38,084 bases of DNA from an uncultured Sphingomonas sp. (lineage in GTDB: Bacteria; Pseudomonadota; Alphaproteobacteria; Sphingomonadales; Sphingomonadaceae): assembly GCF_902806265.1 (NCBI RefSeq), contig NZ_CADCVZ010000029.1:1-38084 (forward strand). Direction: 5' to 3'. Position numbers and translations under genes: made by a program. This document shows, one piece after another, positions 27,030-35,403 of the stretch. The notes below the pieces were generated by a model. It was given only the letters and a program-made list of their open reading frames with translations. It was not told the DNA's origin and ran no database searches. Every line of letters starts with the position of its first letter. Positions within the stretch are counted from its first letter, which is position 1.

Positions 27030-27689
27030 GTATCTACCGCGGCCGCAACAGCCCCAGCCGCCGCGCCCGCCGGCATGTTCGGCGCGGCCGGCGGCGACTT
27101 CACCATGTTCCTGAAGCTGCTGACCACCCAGATGCAGAACCAGGACCCGCTCAGTCCCATGGACACGTCGCAATATACCCAGCAGCTGGTGCAATATTCA
27201 CAGGTCGAGCAGTCGATCAGCAGACCGGCCTGCTACGCGATCTGCTGGGCCGCATGTCGGCCAACGACATGACCGAGGCCGCGGCGCTGATCGGACGGGA
27301 GGCAGAGTTCGATAGCGTGATCGCGGGGCTTGGCCACGAACCCGCAAGCTGGAGTTGGTCGCTCCCGCGCAACGCTGCGACGCTCACCGGCGAGGTGGTC
27401 GATTCGGCGGGGCGCAGCGTGGCGACGGTGACGCTCGATCGGGCGGCCACCAGTTGGGCGCTACAGCTGGGACGGCCAGCTTGCCGGAGGAGGGCAGGCG
27501 CCGGACGGAGCCTATCAGCTGAAGCTCAGCGCCTCCGACTCCGCCGGCAACGGCGTGCCCGTGACGATCCGCTCGGTCGGCACCGTGCGCGAAGTGGTGC
27601 AAAGCGGCGGCGAGCTGTGGCTGAAGCTGGGCGGGGCATCGTTGCCGCTCAGCGATCTCGTCCGCGTCGCTGCGCCGCCTGCCGCTTGA
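27030..27689 (+). pseudogene. flgD relic (hook cap / hook-assembly scaffold) with two frameshifts and no start codon
   Basis: Frame 1 reads STAATAPAAAPAGMFG, then FLKLLTTQMQNQDPLSPMD and QLVQYSQVEQSI, the conserved FlgD N-terminus. A 1-base deletion near 27217 (ATCAG where ATCCAG would fit) shifts to a second frame with LLGRMSANDMTEAAALIGRE and [17 protein letters not shown]. Near 27461 an extra base (or loss of two) returns to the first frame: YSWDGQLAGGGQAPDGAYQL, ending GASLPLSDLVRVAA and TGA 27687-27689. Without the shifts, frame 1 stops at 27272. The expected start position before TCT (27033) reads GTA, although AGGAG lies at the correct distance (27021-27025), so the start codon also seems lost. 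Confidence 0.88.
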
Positions 27690-27786
27690 GGAGCACGGCT
27701 GGGCCGAACGGCATCTTTCCTGTGGACGGGCGCCGCCGGTAGAATGGGGCCGTTCGCAGGGACCGCCCCCGGCTTCCCCCACAATC

Positions 27787-27795
27787 TTTTCCACA
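27787..27795 (+). promoter_or_regulatory. DnaA-box-like 9-mer upstream of dnaB
   Basis: TTTTCCACA differs from the DnaA box TTATCCACA by one base and lies about 55 bases before the dnaB ATG, in the only non-coding gap of the region (27690-27850). A single box with one mismatch can occur by chance; regulation of dnaB by DnaA is only suggested. Confidence 0.3.
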
Positions 27796-27850
27796 GATGC
27801 TCCGTTTGCGGCATCTGGTTCGCTTGGGCCCTTGCGCGTAAAGCTCGCTC

Positions 27851-29365
27851 ATGGCCGATATCCTCCGACATCCAGGCGCAGCGGACGTGCCCGAAGCGCC
27901 CTCGCTGCCCAGCAACATTGAGGCGGAGGCCGCGCTGCTCGGCGCGCTGATGCTCGACAACCGGCTGGTCGAGGACGTGCAGCTGAAGCTCCGCTCCGAC
28001 CATTTCTTCGAGCCGCTGCACGGCCGCATCTACGACGCCATCCTGCGCATGACCGACCGCAACATGGTCGCGAACCCGGTCACGCTGCGCCCCTTGTTCG
28101 AAGGCGACGAGGCGATGAAGGAGGTCGGCGGCGCCTCCTACCTGGCGCAGCTGACCGGCTCGGGCGTGGCGATCATCGGCGCAAGGGATTTTGCCCAGCA
28201 GATCTATGACCTCGCGCTGCTGCGCAGCCTGGTGGCGGTCGGGCGCGACATGGTGGAGGGCGCGCTCGACACCTCGGAGGACGTGCTCCCGCTGGAGCAG
28301 ATCGAGCGGGCGGAGACCGAACTCTACAAGGTCGCCGAGCAAGGCGGGGGCGAGGGCAAGGTCAAGGCGTTCGCCGATGCCACCAAGCTGGCGCTGGAAA
28401 CGGCGGAAAAGGCGCTCAACAGCGGTGGCCATCTCAGCGGCATCACCACTGGGCTCGACAGCGTGAACAGCAAGATCGGCGGCATGCACCCGTCCGACCT
28501 GATGATCCTGGCGGGCCGGCCGGGCATGGGCAAGACCTCACTTGCCACCAACATCGCCTACTCTGCGGCGCGGCGCTTCCTCCAAGACCAGGAAGACGGG
28601 ATCGAGCCGGGCAAGTCCGCCGGGGCGGCGGTCGCCTTCTTCAGCCTGGAGATGTCGGCCGACCAGCTGGCCACCCGCGTTCTGGCCGAGCAGTCGGGGA
28701 TCAGCGCCGAGAACCTGCGCATGGGCAAGATCAGCCAGGCCGAGTTTCGCAACCTGGCCCGGGCCGCGGCCGAGCTGCAGGCGCTGCCGCTATACATCGA
28801 CGACACGCCCGGCCTGACCATCGCGGCGCTGCGGGCACGGGCGCGGCGGCTGAAGCGGCAGAAGGGCATCGGCTTTGTCGTCATCGATTATCTCCAGCTG
28901 CTGCAGGGGACGGGCAAGAACTCCGGCGACAACCGGGTGCAGGAGATTTCCGAGATCAGCCGCGGCCTTAAGCAGCTCGCCAAGGAATTGAACGTGCCGG
29001 TGCTTGCGCTGTCACAGCTCAGCCGCGCGGTCGAGCAGCGTGAGGACAAACGCCCGCAGCTATCGGACCTGCGGGAATCCGGCTCGATCGAGCAGGACGC
29101 CGACATGGTCTGGTTCGTCTACCGCGAGGATTATTACATCAATGCCAAGGAGCCCAAGCGGCCGATCGAGGGCGACGATGCCAAAATCTTCGAAGCGCAC
29201 GAACAATGGATGCGCGATATCGAGCGGGTGTACGGACTGGCCGAGCTGATCGTCGCCAAGCAACGCCACGGTGCCACCGGCAAGGTCCGCCTCCGCTTCG
29301 ACGCGCGCATCACCAAGTTCAGCGACGCCGCCGACGAAGCCTACCTGCCCGAGATGCGCGGCTAA
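27851..29365 (+). CDS. dnaB: Replicative DNA helicase DnaB
   Basis: 504 aa, full length. It is the hexameric 5'-3' helicase that unwinds DNA at the replication fork. The N-terminal domain (about 18-125) begins PSNIEAEAALLGALMLDN. The RecA-like ATPase domain has Walker A GRPGMGKT (222-229), FFSLEMSADQLATR, the Walker B region VVIDYLQLL, SQLSRAVEQREDKRP and DLRESGSIEQDADMV, ending with the arginine-finger region KQRHGATGKVRLRFD. The gene is uninterrupted, a useful control for sequence quality right after the damaged flagellar genes. Confidence 0.97.
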   Translation: MADILRHPGAADVPEAPSLPSNIEAEAALLGALMLDNRLVEDVQLKLRSDHFFEPLHGRIYDAILRMTDRNMVANPVTLRPLFEGDEAMKEVGGASYLAQLTGSGVAIIGARDFAQQIYDLALLRSLVAVGRDMVEGALDTSEDVLPLEQIERAETELYKVAEQGGGEGKVKAFADATKLALETAEKALNSGGHLSGITTGLDSVNSKIGGMHPSDLMILAGRPGMGKTSLATNIAYSAARRFLQDQEDGIEPGKSAGAAVAFFSLEMSADQLATRVLAEQSGISAENLRMGKISQAEFRNLARAAAELQALPLYIDDTPGLTIAALRARARRLKRQKGIGFVVIDYLQLLQGTGKNSGDNRVQEISEISRGLKQLAKELNVPVLALSQLSRAVEQREDKRPQLSDLRESGSIEQDADMVWFVYREDYYINAKEPKRPIEGDDAKIFEAHEQWMRDIERVYGLAELIVAKQRHGATGKVRLRFDARITKFSDAADEAYLPEMRG

Positions 29366-29386
29366 CCTTTTCCGGGAGGGGAAGAG

Positions 29387-29424
29387 GCGGGCTGGCCTCG
29401 GTTTCTGCAACCGGACCAGCCCGC
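29387..29424. terminator. Terminator hairpin between dnaB and the converging stress gene
   Basis: GCGGGCTGG (29387-29395) pairs perfectly with CCAGCCCGC (29416-29424), followed by TTTGCTT on the plus strand. It lies 21 bases after the dnaB stop and is a good candidate for its intrinsic terminator; it also precedes the converging gene end at 29462. Confidence 0.65.
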
Positions 29425-29461
29425 TTTGCTTGCGGTGCCCCAGGCAGGGCTACCGGTTGCC

Positions 29462-30040
29462 TCAGTAGGTCGAGGTCGTCGAAGTCGAGGTCGTCGGCGA
29501 ACCCGATGAACCGTCCCGCGAACGGCTGGAGTTATGGCCGCCGGCGCGGAACAGGATATCCTGGACCTGATCCTGCGAGATCCCGCCGTCGCTGGTATCG
29601 ACCGAGACGAAGATGCCGCCGTTGTTGACCCGGTCGCCATAGTAGCGGCTGTCTTCGTCGCTGACGCCGTGCTTGCTGAAGAGGTCGCTGAGGCCACCGG
29701 CCGCGGCACCGATCGCCGTGCCGGTCAGCGCTGCGCCACCGACTGCCGCTTCGGCGATTGCTCCGGCGGCGACCAGCGGACCCACGCCCGGAATGGCGAG
29801 TGCGGCGACGCCCAGCAGCGCGCCGATACCCGAGCCTGCCGCAGCCTTCGACAGGAAGCTGGCGGGCTCGTCGCTGTTGCTGACCTTCTCGCCGCTGCCG
29901 GTGGTCTCGGTCGTGGTGCCTTCGTGGCGGCCGATGACGGAGATCGCGCTGTCGCGGACTCCGGCCGAGCGGAGGTCGCCGATCGCGCGTTCGGCCTCGT
30001 TGTAGTTGTCGAATACTGCGGATGCGACTCTACCTTGCAT
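29462..30040 (-). CDS. General stress protein 17M/YflT-like domain protein
   Basis: 192 aa. The N-terminus SAVFDNYNEAERAIGDLRSAG matches the YflT/general-stress 17M-like alpha-beta domain (in part: FDNYNEAERAI). The middle (about 68-122) is a glycine-zipper-like hydrophobic stretch, e.g. GIGALLGVAALAIPGVG, that may insert in membranes. A second small domain follows with GDRVNNGGIFVSVDT. The tail is Ser/Thr-rich and encoded by a 15-base tandem repeat at 29469-29497. The start at 30040 was chosen from homology; the frame is open to 30553 but there it opposes the DUF2243 gene. A role in stress response is inferred from the family name. Confidence 0.8.
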   Translation of the reverse strand: MQGRVASAVFDNYNEAERAIGDLRSAGVRDSAISVIGRHEGTTTETTGSGEKVSNSDEPASFLSKAAAGSGIGALLGVAALAIPGVGPLVAAGAIAEAAVGGAALTGTAIGAAAGGLSDLFSKHGVSDEDSRYYGDRVNNGGIFVSVDTSDGGISQDQVQDILFRAGGHNSSRSRDGSSGSPTTSTSTTSTY

Positions 30041-30170
30041 GGCTTGGCTCCTCTGTTGGTTGGTGATGCCTGTAAGCGCAGGACGGCGGCGGTTGTTCCT
30101 GACGCTGCGAGCAACCGGCGTCGCAGCGGTACGTTTCTGGCTGCGGCGCTTGAAGAGGAGACACGGCGCA

Positions 30171-30950
30171 GTGGACAGGTCCCCGACAAGACGCGAAGTG
30201 ATCACTGCGGCCGCCGTCCTCGGGATCGGCCTGAGCGGCTTCTTCGATGGCATCCTGCTGCACCAGGTGCTGCAATGGCACCACCTTCTGAGCCTGGTGC
30301 CCGGCGAGACCTTCCGCAGCATCGAAGCGCAGATCCTCGCCGACGGCCTGTTCCACGTGCTGATGTACCTGGTCACGGCTACCGGGCTGTACCTCCTGTG
30401 GCGCGTGCGGCGGCACTTCGCGGAGGGGGTGGGCTGGCGCACCGTGATCGGCGGTGCGCTGGTCGGCTTCGGCCTCTGGAATGTGATCGATGTCGGCTTC
30501 TTCCACTGGACGCTTGGCATCCACCGCATCCGCGTGGATGTGCCCGACCCCATGACCTACGACCTGGCCTGGCTGGCGATCCTTGGCGGCGTGCCGCTGG
30601 CGATCGGCTGGCTGCTGCTCCGCAAGGAAGGCACGAGCGACGGAGTGGGCGCCGGAGGTTCGGCGGTCACCCTGGCGCTGCTCGCGCTGCTCGCTGCACC
30701 CCTCGCGAGCCTGCCGCCGCCGAACAGCCGCACGGCGATAGTGCTGTTCGCTTCGGGCGGCACTCCGGTCCGAGCCTTCGAAGCGGCGCTGGCGGCGAAC
30801 TCGCCGGTCGTGTGGATGAGCGCGGACGGCAGAATGATGGCGGTACGGACGGGAGGCGCGGGCTCGGCTGCCGAACTCTACCGGACGGGCGCGACCCTGG
30901 TGACCCGTTCGCCCGCGGTCGCCGGCTGCGTCGCCGCGCTCCGGACCTGA
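30171..30950 (+). CDS. DUF2243 membrane protein with extra C-terminal region
   Basis: 259 aa from GTG 30171, which has GAGGAG about ten bases upstream. The DUF2243 signature GFFDGILLHQVLQWHHLLS is seen at about 21-39, with further segments (LFHVLMYLVTATGLYLLW, FGLWNVIDVGFFHW) giving about four transmembrane helices to residue ~165, plus one more near 180. The last ~75 residues (from SRTAIVLFASGG) form a soluble region I do not recognise. The function of DUF2243 is unknown. Confidence 0.82.
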   Translation: MDRSPTRREVITAAAVLGIGLSGFFDGILLHQVLQWHHLLSLVPGETFRSIEAQILADGLFHVLMYLVTATGLYLLWRVRRHFAEGVGWRTVIGGALVGFGLWNVIDVGFFHWTLGIHRIRVDVPDPMTYDLAWLAILGGVPLAIGWLLLRKEGTSDGVGAGGSAVTLALLALLAAPLASLPPPNSRTAIVLFASGGTPVRAFEAALAANSPVVWMSADGRMMAVRTGGAGSAAELYRTGATLVTRSPAVAGCVAALRT

Positions 30951-30955
30951 CCCGG

Positions 30956-32383
30956 CTAATCCTCGAGCATGTTGGGGTCGCGCAAGCCCTCGTTGATGCT
31001 TGCCCGCGCGATCTCGGCCTCGCTGCTGGTGACGGGGTAGGCGCAATAGTCGGCCGCGTAGTAGGCGCTCGGCCGGTGGTTCCCCGACAGGCCGACCCCG
31101 CCGAACGGGGCGTTGCTGGGCGCGCCGTTGGTGGGCTTGTTCCAGTTGATCACGCCCGCTCGGACGTTGGCCCAGAAAGTGTCGTATAGCTCCGGCGAGC
31201 CGCCGACCAGGCTGGCGGCGAGGCCGTAGCGAGTGCGGTTGGCCTGGTCGATCGCCGCGTCGAAGTCGGGCACTCGGATTAGCTGCAGGACGGGGCCGAA
31301 CAGCTCCTCGTCGGGCAGGTCGTCGATGCCGGTGACGTCGATCAGCGCCGGCGTCAGGAACGGCTGGTCTTCGCGCGGCCGGTCCAACCGGCGGAGCACC
31401 CGGCCGCCCTTGATCATCAAATTGAGGAACTGCTCCTGCAGGTGATCGGCGGCGGCGTTGTCGATGACCGGGCCCATGAAGGGCTGGGGCGTTGCGTGCG
31501 GATGGTCGACGATGATCCGGTCGAGCAGCTTCAGGATGGCTCGAACCAGCGCGTCGGCCTCGCGCTCGCCCACGATCAAGCGCCGCGCGGCCGTGCAGCG
31601 CTGGCCCGCGGACAGGTAGGCGGATTGCACCGCGATCACCGCGGCCGACTGCACATCCTTGGCGTTCCACACGACCAGCGGATTGTTGCCGCCCAGCTCG
31701 AGCGCGAGAATCTTGTGCGGGATCTCGGCGAATTGGCGGTGCAGCGCCATGCCGGCCCGCGCCGAGCCGGTGAACAGCAAGCCGTCGATCCCGTCCTGCG
31801 AAGCCAGCGCTCGGCCCTGGTCCGGGCCGCCGATCAGCAGGCGAACCACCTCCGCGGGAATGCCGGATTCGTGGAAGCAGTCGACCAGCAGCGCGCCGGT
31901 GGCAGGTGTCTTCTCCGACGGCTTGAAGACCACCGCGTTGCCGGCGAGCAGGGCGGGGACGATGTGCCCGTTGGGCAGGTGCGCGGGGAAGTTGTACGGG
32001 CCGAGCACCGCCAGCACGCCGTGCGGCTTGTGCCGAACCGCGATCTTGTTGCCGAGCGCCGCTTCCATGCGCCGGGTGGGGGTGCGTTCCGAGTAGGCGT
32101 TGATCGAGATGTCGACCTTGCCGACCACCGCGCCGACCTCGGTCTTCGCTTCCCACAGCGGCTTGCCGGTCTCGCGCGCAATCAGGTCCGCCATCTCCGC
32201 TTCACGGGTGCGCACGACGTTGGCGAAGCGGCGCAGCGCCTCGCTGCGATAGGCGACCGATTGGGCGGCCCAGGCGGGCCAGGCGGTGCGGGCGGTGGCG
32301 ACTTCGGCAGCGGCATCGCCGATCGGGCCGGACCAGAGTTCCGCACCGGTGGCCGGTTCGGTGGAAACGAGAATATCAGACAT
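30956..32383 (-). CDS. astD: N-succinylglutamate 5-semialdehyde dehydrogenase
   Basis: 475 aa. It is an aldehyde dehydrogenase that oxidises succinylglutamate semialdehyde in the arginine succinyltransferase (AST) pathway. Catalytic residues are Cys263 in AGQRCTAARRLIV and Glu229 in LELGGNNP; the NAD-site blocks LGPYNFPAHLPNGH and GLLFTGSARAG, and PFGGVGLSGNHRPSAYYAADYCAYPV in part (GVGLSGNHRPSAYYAADY), are characteristic of AstD rather than general ALDHs. The start at 32383 gives MSDILVSTEPATG. No astA, astB, astC or astE lies beside it. Confidence 0.9.
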   Translation of the reverse strand: MSDILVSTEPATGAELWSGPIGDAAAEVATARTAWPAWAAQSVAYRSEALRRFANVVRTREAEMADLIARETGKPLWEAKTEVGAVVGKVDISINAYSERTPTRRMEAALGNKIAVRHKPHGVLAVLGPYNFPAHLPNGHIVPALLAGNAVVFKPSEKTPATGALLVDCFHESGIPAEVVRLLIGGPDQGRALASQDGIDGLLFTGSARAGMALHRQFAEIPHKILALELGGNNPLVVWNAKDVQSAAVIAVQSAYLSAGQRCTAARRLIVGEREADALVRAILKLLDRIIVDHPHATPQPFMGPVIDNAAADHLQEQFLNLMIKGGRVLRRLDRPREDQPFLTPALIDVTGIDDLPDEELFGPVLQLIRVPDFDAAIDQANRTRYGLAASLVGGSPELYDTFWANVRAGVINWNKPTNGAPSNAPFGGVGLSGNHRPSAYYAADYCAYPVTSSEAEIARASINEGLRDPNMLED

Positions 32384-32463
32384 TGGCGCGCTTCCGAGCA
32401 TGGCGGGCGAAGTGCGTCAAGCTGGCGGCCGCATCGCCTCCCCTCCGCGCACTTCCAACGACG

Positions 32464-33846
32464 CTAGGCGCTGCCGAAACCTTGGTGCGCTTCGCCCATG
32501 CGCCGGATGGCGGCGACCTTTGTCTCGAAGCGGGACCAATCGTCCGTTTCGGCGATCGGCGCCCAGATCGCTTCCACCTCCTCGATGTGCATGGAGCAGG
32601 GTTCCGGGTCGGCCCAGTAGGGATGAGTGCGCTCGCCTTCCCGCCCGGCAAGCGCATCGGCCAGCGCCCGGAACGGCTCGGCGCCGTAGGGCTCGTCCTC
32701 CGGCACGCGGCCGCCGCGCCAATCGAAGAACAGCCGGTCGATCCCGACGGCTCGGCTGGCCAATGCCCCCAGGAGCGCGCGAGCGAGAGTGCGGTCCGCT
32801 TCCGGCTCCGTGCGCCGCACGCCCAACCGCGTCAGCAACGCGTCGACCAGCGCCAGCTGGAAGCGCTCCGGCCACTGCTCCAGCACTTGCCCCAGCGCCG
32901 ACCCGTCCGCGAGGTAGGTCAGGCACCCCGCTAACTGAGCCAGATTCCACTGGATCGCTTCGGGCTGGCGGCCAAAGGCGTAAAGTCCCGAATGATCGAA
33001 ATAGGCCGCGGTGAACTGCGGGTCCCATTCGGACGTGAACCGCCACGGGCCGTAGTCGAAGCTCTCGCCGGTGATGGCGATGTTGTCGGTATTGAGGACC
33101 CCGTGCACGAAGCCCGCCGCCATGTAGCTCGCCGCGAGCCTCGCGGTGGCGCTCGCGACCAGGTCGAACAGGCGCACGGCGTTCTCCCCATCGTCCTCGC
33201 GCGGCGCCTCGTCGTAGAGGTGCTGGAGGCAATAGCGGGTCAGCTTGGCGAGGTTAGGGCCGTCCTCGAAGAAGGCCAGCCGCTGAAAGGTGCCGATGCG
33301 GATGTGCCCATGCCCCAGCCGGGTCAGCACCGCCGAGCGGGTGGGGGAGGGCTCGTCGCCGCGGGTCAGCTGCTCGCCGGTTTCGAACACGGCAAAGGTC
33401 TTGGAGGTATTGACGCCAAGCGCTTCCAGTATCTCGGTCGCCAGCATTTCGCGCACCGCGCCCTTGAGCGTCAGCCGGCCGTCGCCGAACCGGCTGTAGG
33501 GTGTTTGGCCCGAGCCCTTGGTTGCGAGGTCCAAAAGCCGGTCGTCCGGCCCACGCAGCTGCGCGAACAGGAAACCGCGCCCATCGCCGATGTCCGGATT
33601 GTAGGACCGGAACTGGTGCCCGTGGTAGCGGAGCGCCAGCGGCTGCGGGAGGTTGTCGGGCAGCGGCTCGAAGCGCTGGAAGTGCGCCGCCCAGTCGATT
33701 TCCACCAGGCCGATCGCGTCGGCCCATCGCCGGTTGGTAAAGCGTTCAATCGCCTGCGGAAAACGCGCGGGCTCGACCGGGTCGTAGAAGTCGGGGCCGA
33801 GCTCCAGGATGCGCGGGTCCGGTCGGTAGGGTTGCTCTTTTTTCAT
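32464..33846 (-). CDS. selO: Protein adenylyltransferase SelO (YdiU/UPF0061)
   Basis: 460 aa. SelO is a pseudokinase-fold enzyme that transfers AMP to Ser, Thr or Tyr of target proteins and helps in oxidative stress. Family motifs are RYHGHQFRSYNPDIGDGRG (in part), the Gly-rich ATP site TKGSGQTPYSRFGDGRLTLKG (in part, around Lys110), and HGVLNTDNIAITGESFDYGP with the metal-binding Asn/Asp. The start at 33846 (MKKEQPYRPDP) was chosen by homology. It diverges from the alpha/beta hydrolase gene with 38 bases between starts. Confidence 0.94.
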   Translation of the reverse strand: MKKEQPYRPDPRILELGPDFYDPVEPARFPQAIERFTNRRWADAIGLVEIDWAAHFQRFEPLPDNLPQPLALRYHGHQFRSYNPDIGDGRGFLFAQLRGPDDRLLDLATKGSGQTPYSRFGDGRLTLKGAVREMLATEILEALGVNTSKTFAVFETGEQLTRGDEPSPTRSAVLTRLGHGHIRIGTFQRLAFFEDGPNLAKLTRYCLQHLYDEAPREDDGENAVRLFDLVASATARLAASYMAAGFVHGVLNTDNIAITGESFDYGPWRFTSEWDPQFTAAYFDHSGLYAFGRQPEAIQWNLAQLAGCLTYLADGSALGQVLEQWPERFQLALVDALLTRLGVRRTEPEADRTLARALLGALASRAVGIDRLFFDWRGGRVPEDEPYGAEPFRALADALAGREGERTHPYWADPEPCSMHIEEVEAIWAPIAETDDWSRFETKVAAIRRMGEAHQGFGSA

Positions 33847-33884
33847 GGCGTCCGGATAGGGGGCGGAAAGACGAGGAAACGCGC

Positions 33885-34757
33885 GTGAAGCCATTCGAGG
33901 ACCGCCATTTCAACAGCGCCGACGGCATCCGCCTCCATTATCGCGAATATGCCGGCCCGGCGGACCAGCCGCCGGTGCTCTGCCTGCCCGGCCTCACCCG
34001 TAATTCCCGCGACTTCGAGCCGGTGGCCGAAGCAGTCGCGGGTGAGTGGCGGGTGCTGGCGCTCGACTTCCGCGGTCGCGGGCTGAGCGGCCCCGATCCC
34101 GACCCGCGCCGCTACCTGCCGAAGACCTACGTGCGCGACGTGCTGAAGCTGCTCGACCAGCTGGGGATCGCCGATGCGGTGTTCGTCGGCACCTCGCTGG
34201 GTGGCCTGGTCACCATGCTGCTCGCCGGGGACGATGAGGAGCGGGTCGCGGGAGCGCTGATCAACGACATCGGGCCGGAGGTCGACCCCGCGGGCATCGA
34301 GCGGATCCGCGGCTATGTCGGCAAGCCGCAGCGCTGGGCGGGCTGGACCGAAGCCGGGCAGGCGTTCCAGGCAGCGCAAGGCGATGTCTATCCGGCGTGG
34401 AAGCCCGCCGCGTGGGAGCGTTACGTGCGCCGGCTGTGTCGCGAGAACGAAGATGGTTCGATTGTGCTCGACTACGACATGGCGATTGCCGAGCCCTTCG
34501 GGCAAGCGAACGACAGCACACAGCCGAACCTGTGGCCGCTGCTGAATGGGCTCGACGGCAAGCCGGTGACGATCCTCCGCGGCGAGCGCAGTGACCTGTT
34601 CTCGGCCGAGGTCGCCGACCGCATGGTGCGGGAGCTTGGGGAGGCGGCCGAACTGGTGACAGTGCCCGGGGTCGGCCATGCGCCGTCCTTCGATGAGCCG
34701 GAGTCGATCGCTGCGCTCCGGCGCTTGCTGGACCGGGTCAGGACCGCGCAGGGCTGA
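33885..34757 (+). CDS. Alpha/beta hydrolase
   Basis: 290 aa. The nucleophile elbow is GTSLGG (Ser104), the oxyanion region CLPGLTRNSRDF, LDFRGRGLSGPDPDP typical of this fold, and the catalytic histidine is in VPGVGHAPSFDEPES near the end; the acid is probably in RGERSDLFS. The GTG start at 33885 has GAGGA upstream. The substrate is unknown; relatives include esterases and lactonases. It ends four bases before the stop of the converging SCO gene. Confidence 0.88.
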   Translation: MKPFEDRHFNSADGIRLHYREYAGPADQPPVLCLPGLTRNSRDFEPVAEAVAGEWRVLALDFRGRGLSGPDPDPRRYLPKTYVRDVLKLLDQLGIADAVFVGTSLGGLVTMLLAGDDEERVAGALINDIGPEVDPAGIERIRGYVGKPQRWAGWTEAGQAFQAAQGDVYPAWKPAAWERYVRRLCRENEDGSIVLDYDMAIAEPFGQANDSTQPNLWPLLNGLDGKPVTILRGERSDLFSAEVADRMVRELGEAAELVTVPGVGHAPSFDEPESIAALRRLLDRVRTAQG

Positions 34758-34761
34758 CCCG

Positions 34762-35403
34762 CTAGGCGGCGATCCGCTTCAGCTTGTCCAACGCCGCCGG
34801 GTCGCCTTCCTCCGGCGCGATCGTCGCGACGAACTTGCCGGCACGATCGAACAATAGAACGGTCGCGCCATGGTCCATCGTATAGCCGTCGGGAGCCTCC
34901 GCATCCGGCACCTTGGCCTGGTAGATGGCGTGCTGCTTGGCCATCTGGTCGATCTGCGCACGGCTCCCGGTCAGGCCGATGATCGGCGTATTGAACAGCT
35001 GCGCATATTTGCCCACCGCTTCCGGCGTGTCGCGCTCCGGGTCAACGGAGACGAACAGGATCTGGAACGCGTCCTCGCCTTGGCCGAGCCGCTGGCGCAG
35101 GCCGGCCAGCCGCGCGAGGGTGGTCGGGCAAACGTCGGGGCAGTGGGTAAAGCCGAAGAACACCGCATAGGGCTTGCCCGCCAGCTGCGTGCTCGAGAAC
35201 GGCCGCCCGTCCGCACCGGTCAGGGTAAAGGGACCACCCACGGCAACACCGGTGGAAACGGACTGAAGCTGGCCAGCCTGCGACGCCGGCCGCAGCAGCA
35301 GCCAGGCGAGCGCCAGCGCGGCGACCGCGACCAGCGCCCAGACGATCAGCCGCACCCGCCGCAGGCCGGCGGGCGGAGCGCTAGTGCTGGTGGTGTCCGG
35401 CAT
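34762..35403 (-). CDS. SCO1/SenC family copper chaperone
   Basis: 213 aa. It delivers copper to the CuA site of cytochrome c oxidase. A membrane anchor (about 18-36) precedes a thioredoxin-like domain with the copper ligands Cys88 and Cys92 (THCPDVCPTTL) and His178 (YTMDHGATVLLFD); FVSVDPERDTPE is also typical. It starts within the end of the PCuAC gene (23-base overlap), indicating coupled expression of two copper chaperones. Confidence 0.93.
   Translation of the reverse strand: MPDTTSTSAPPAGLRRVRLIVWALVAVAALALAWLLLRPASQAGQLQSVSTGVAVGGPFTLTGADGRPFSSTQLAGKPYAVFFGFTHCPDVCPTTLARLAGLRQRLGQGEDAFQILFVSVDPERDTPEAVGKYAQLFNTPIIGLTGSRAQIDQMAKQHAIYQAKVPDAEAPDGYTMDHGATVLLFDRAGKFVATIAPEEGDPAALDKLKRIAA

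Noticed and set aside
24265-27689. Explaining the flagellar frameshifts purely as sequencing errors
   Set aside because: Indels cluster in flagellar genes only, lie in runs of three bases or fewer, and accompany a large deletion; neighbouring long genes such as dnaB are clean. Read data would still be decisive.
30030-32156. Minus-strand open frame of 708 codons
   Set aside because: It overlaps astD in another frame and opposes the DUF2243 gene; composition is Arg/Gly/Ala-rich as expected of a shadow frame.
12575-32383. A D-arginine to AST pathway link between the DauA-like gene and astD
   Set aside because: The genes are about 18 kb apart with no other arginine gene nearby; proximity gives no real support.
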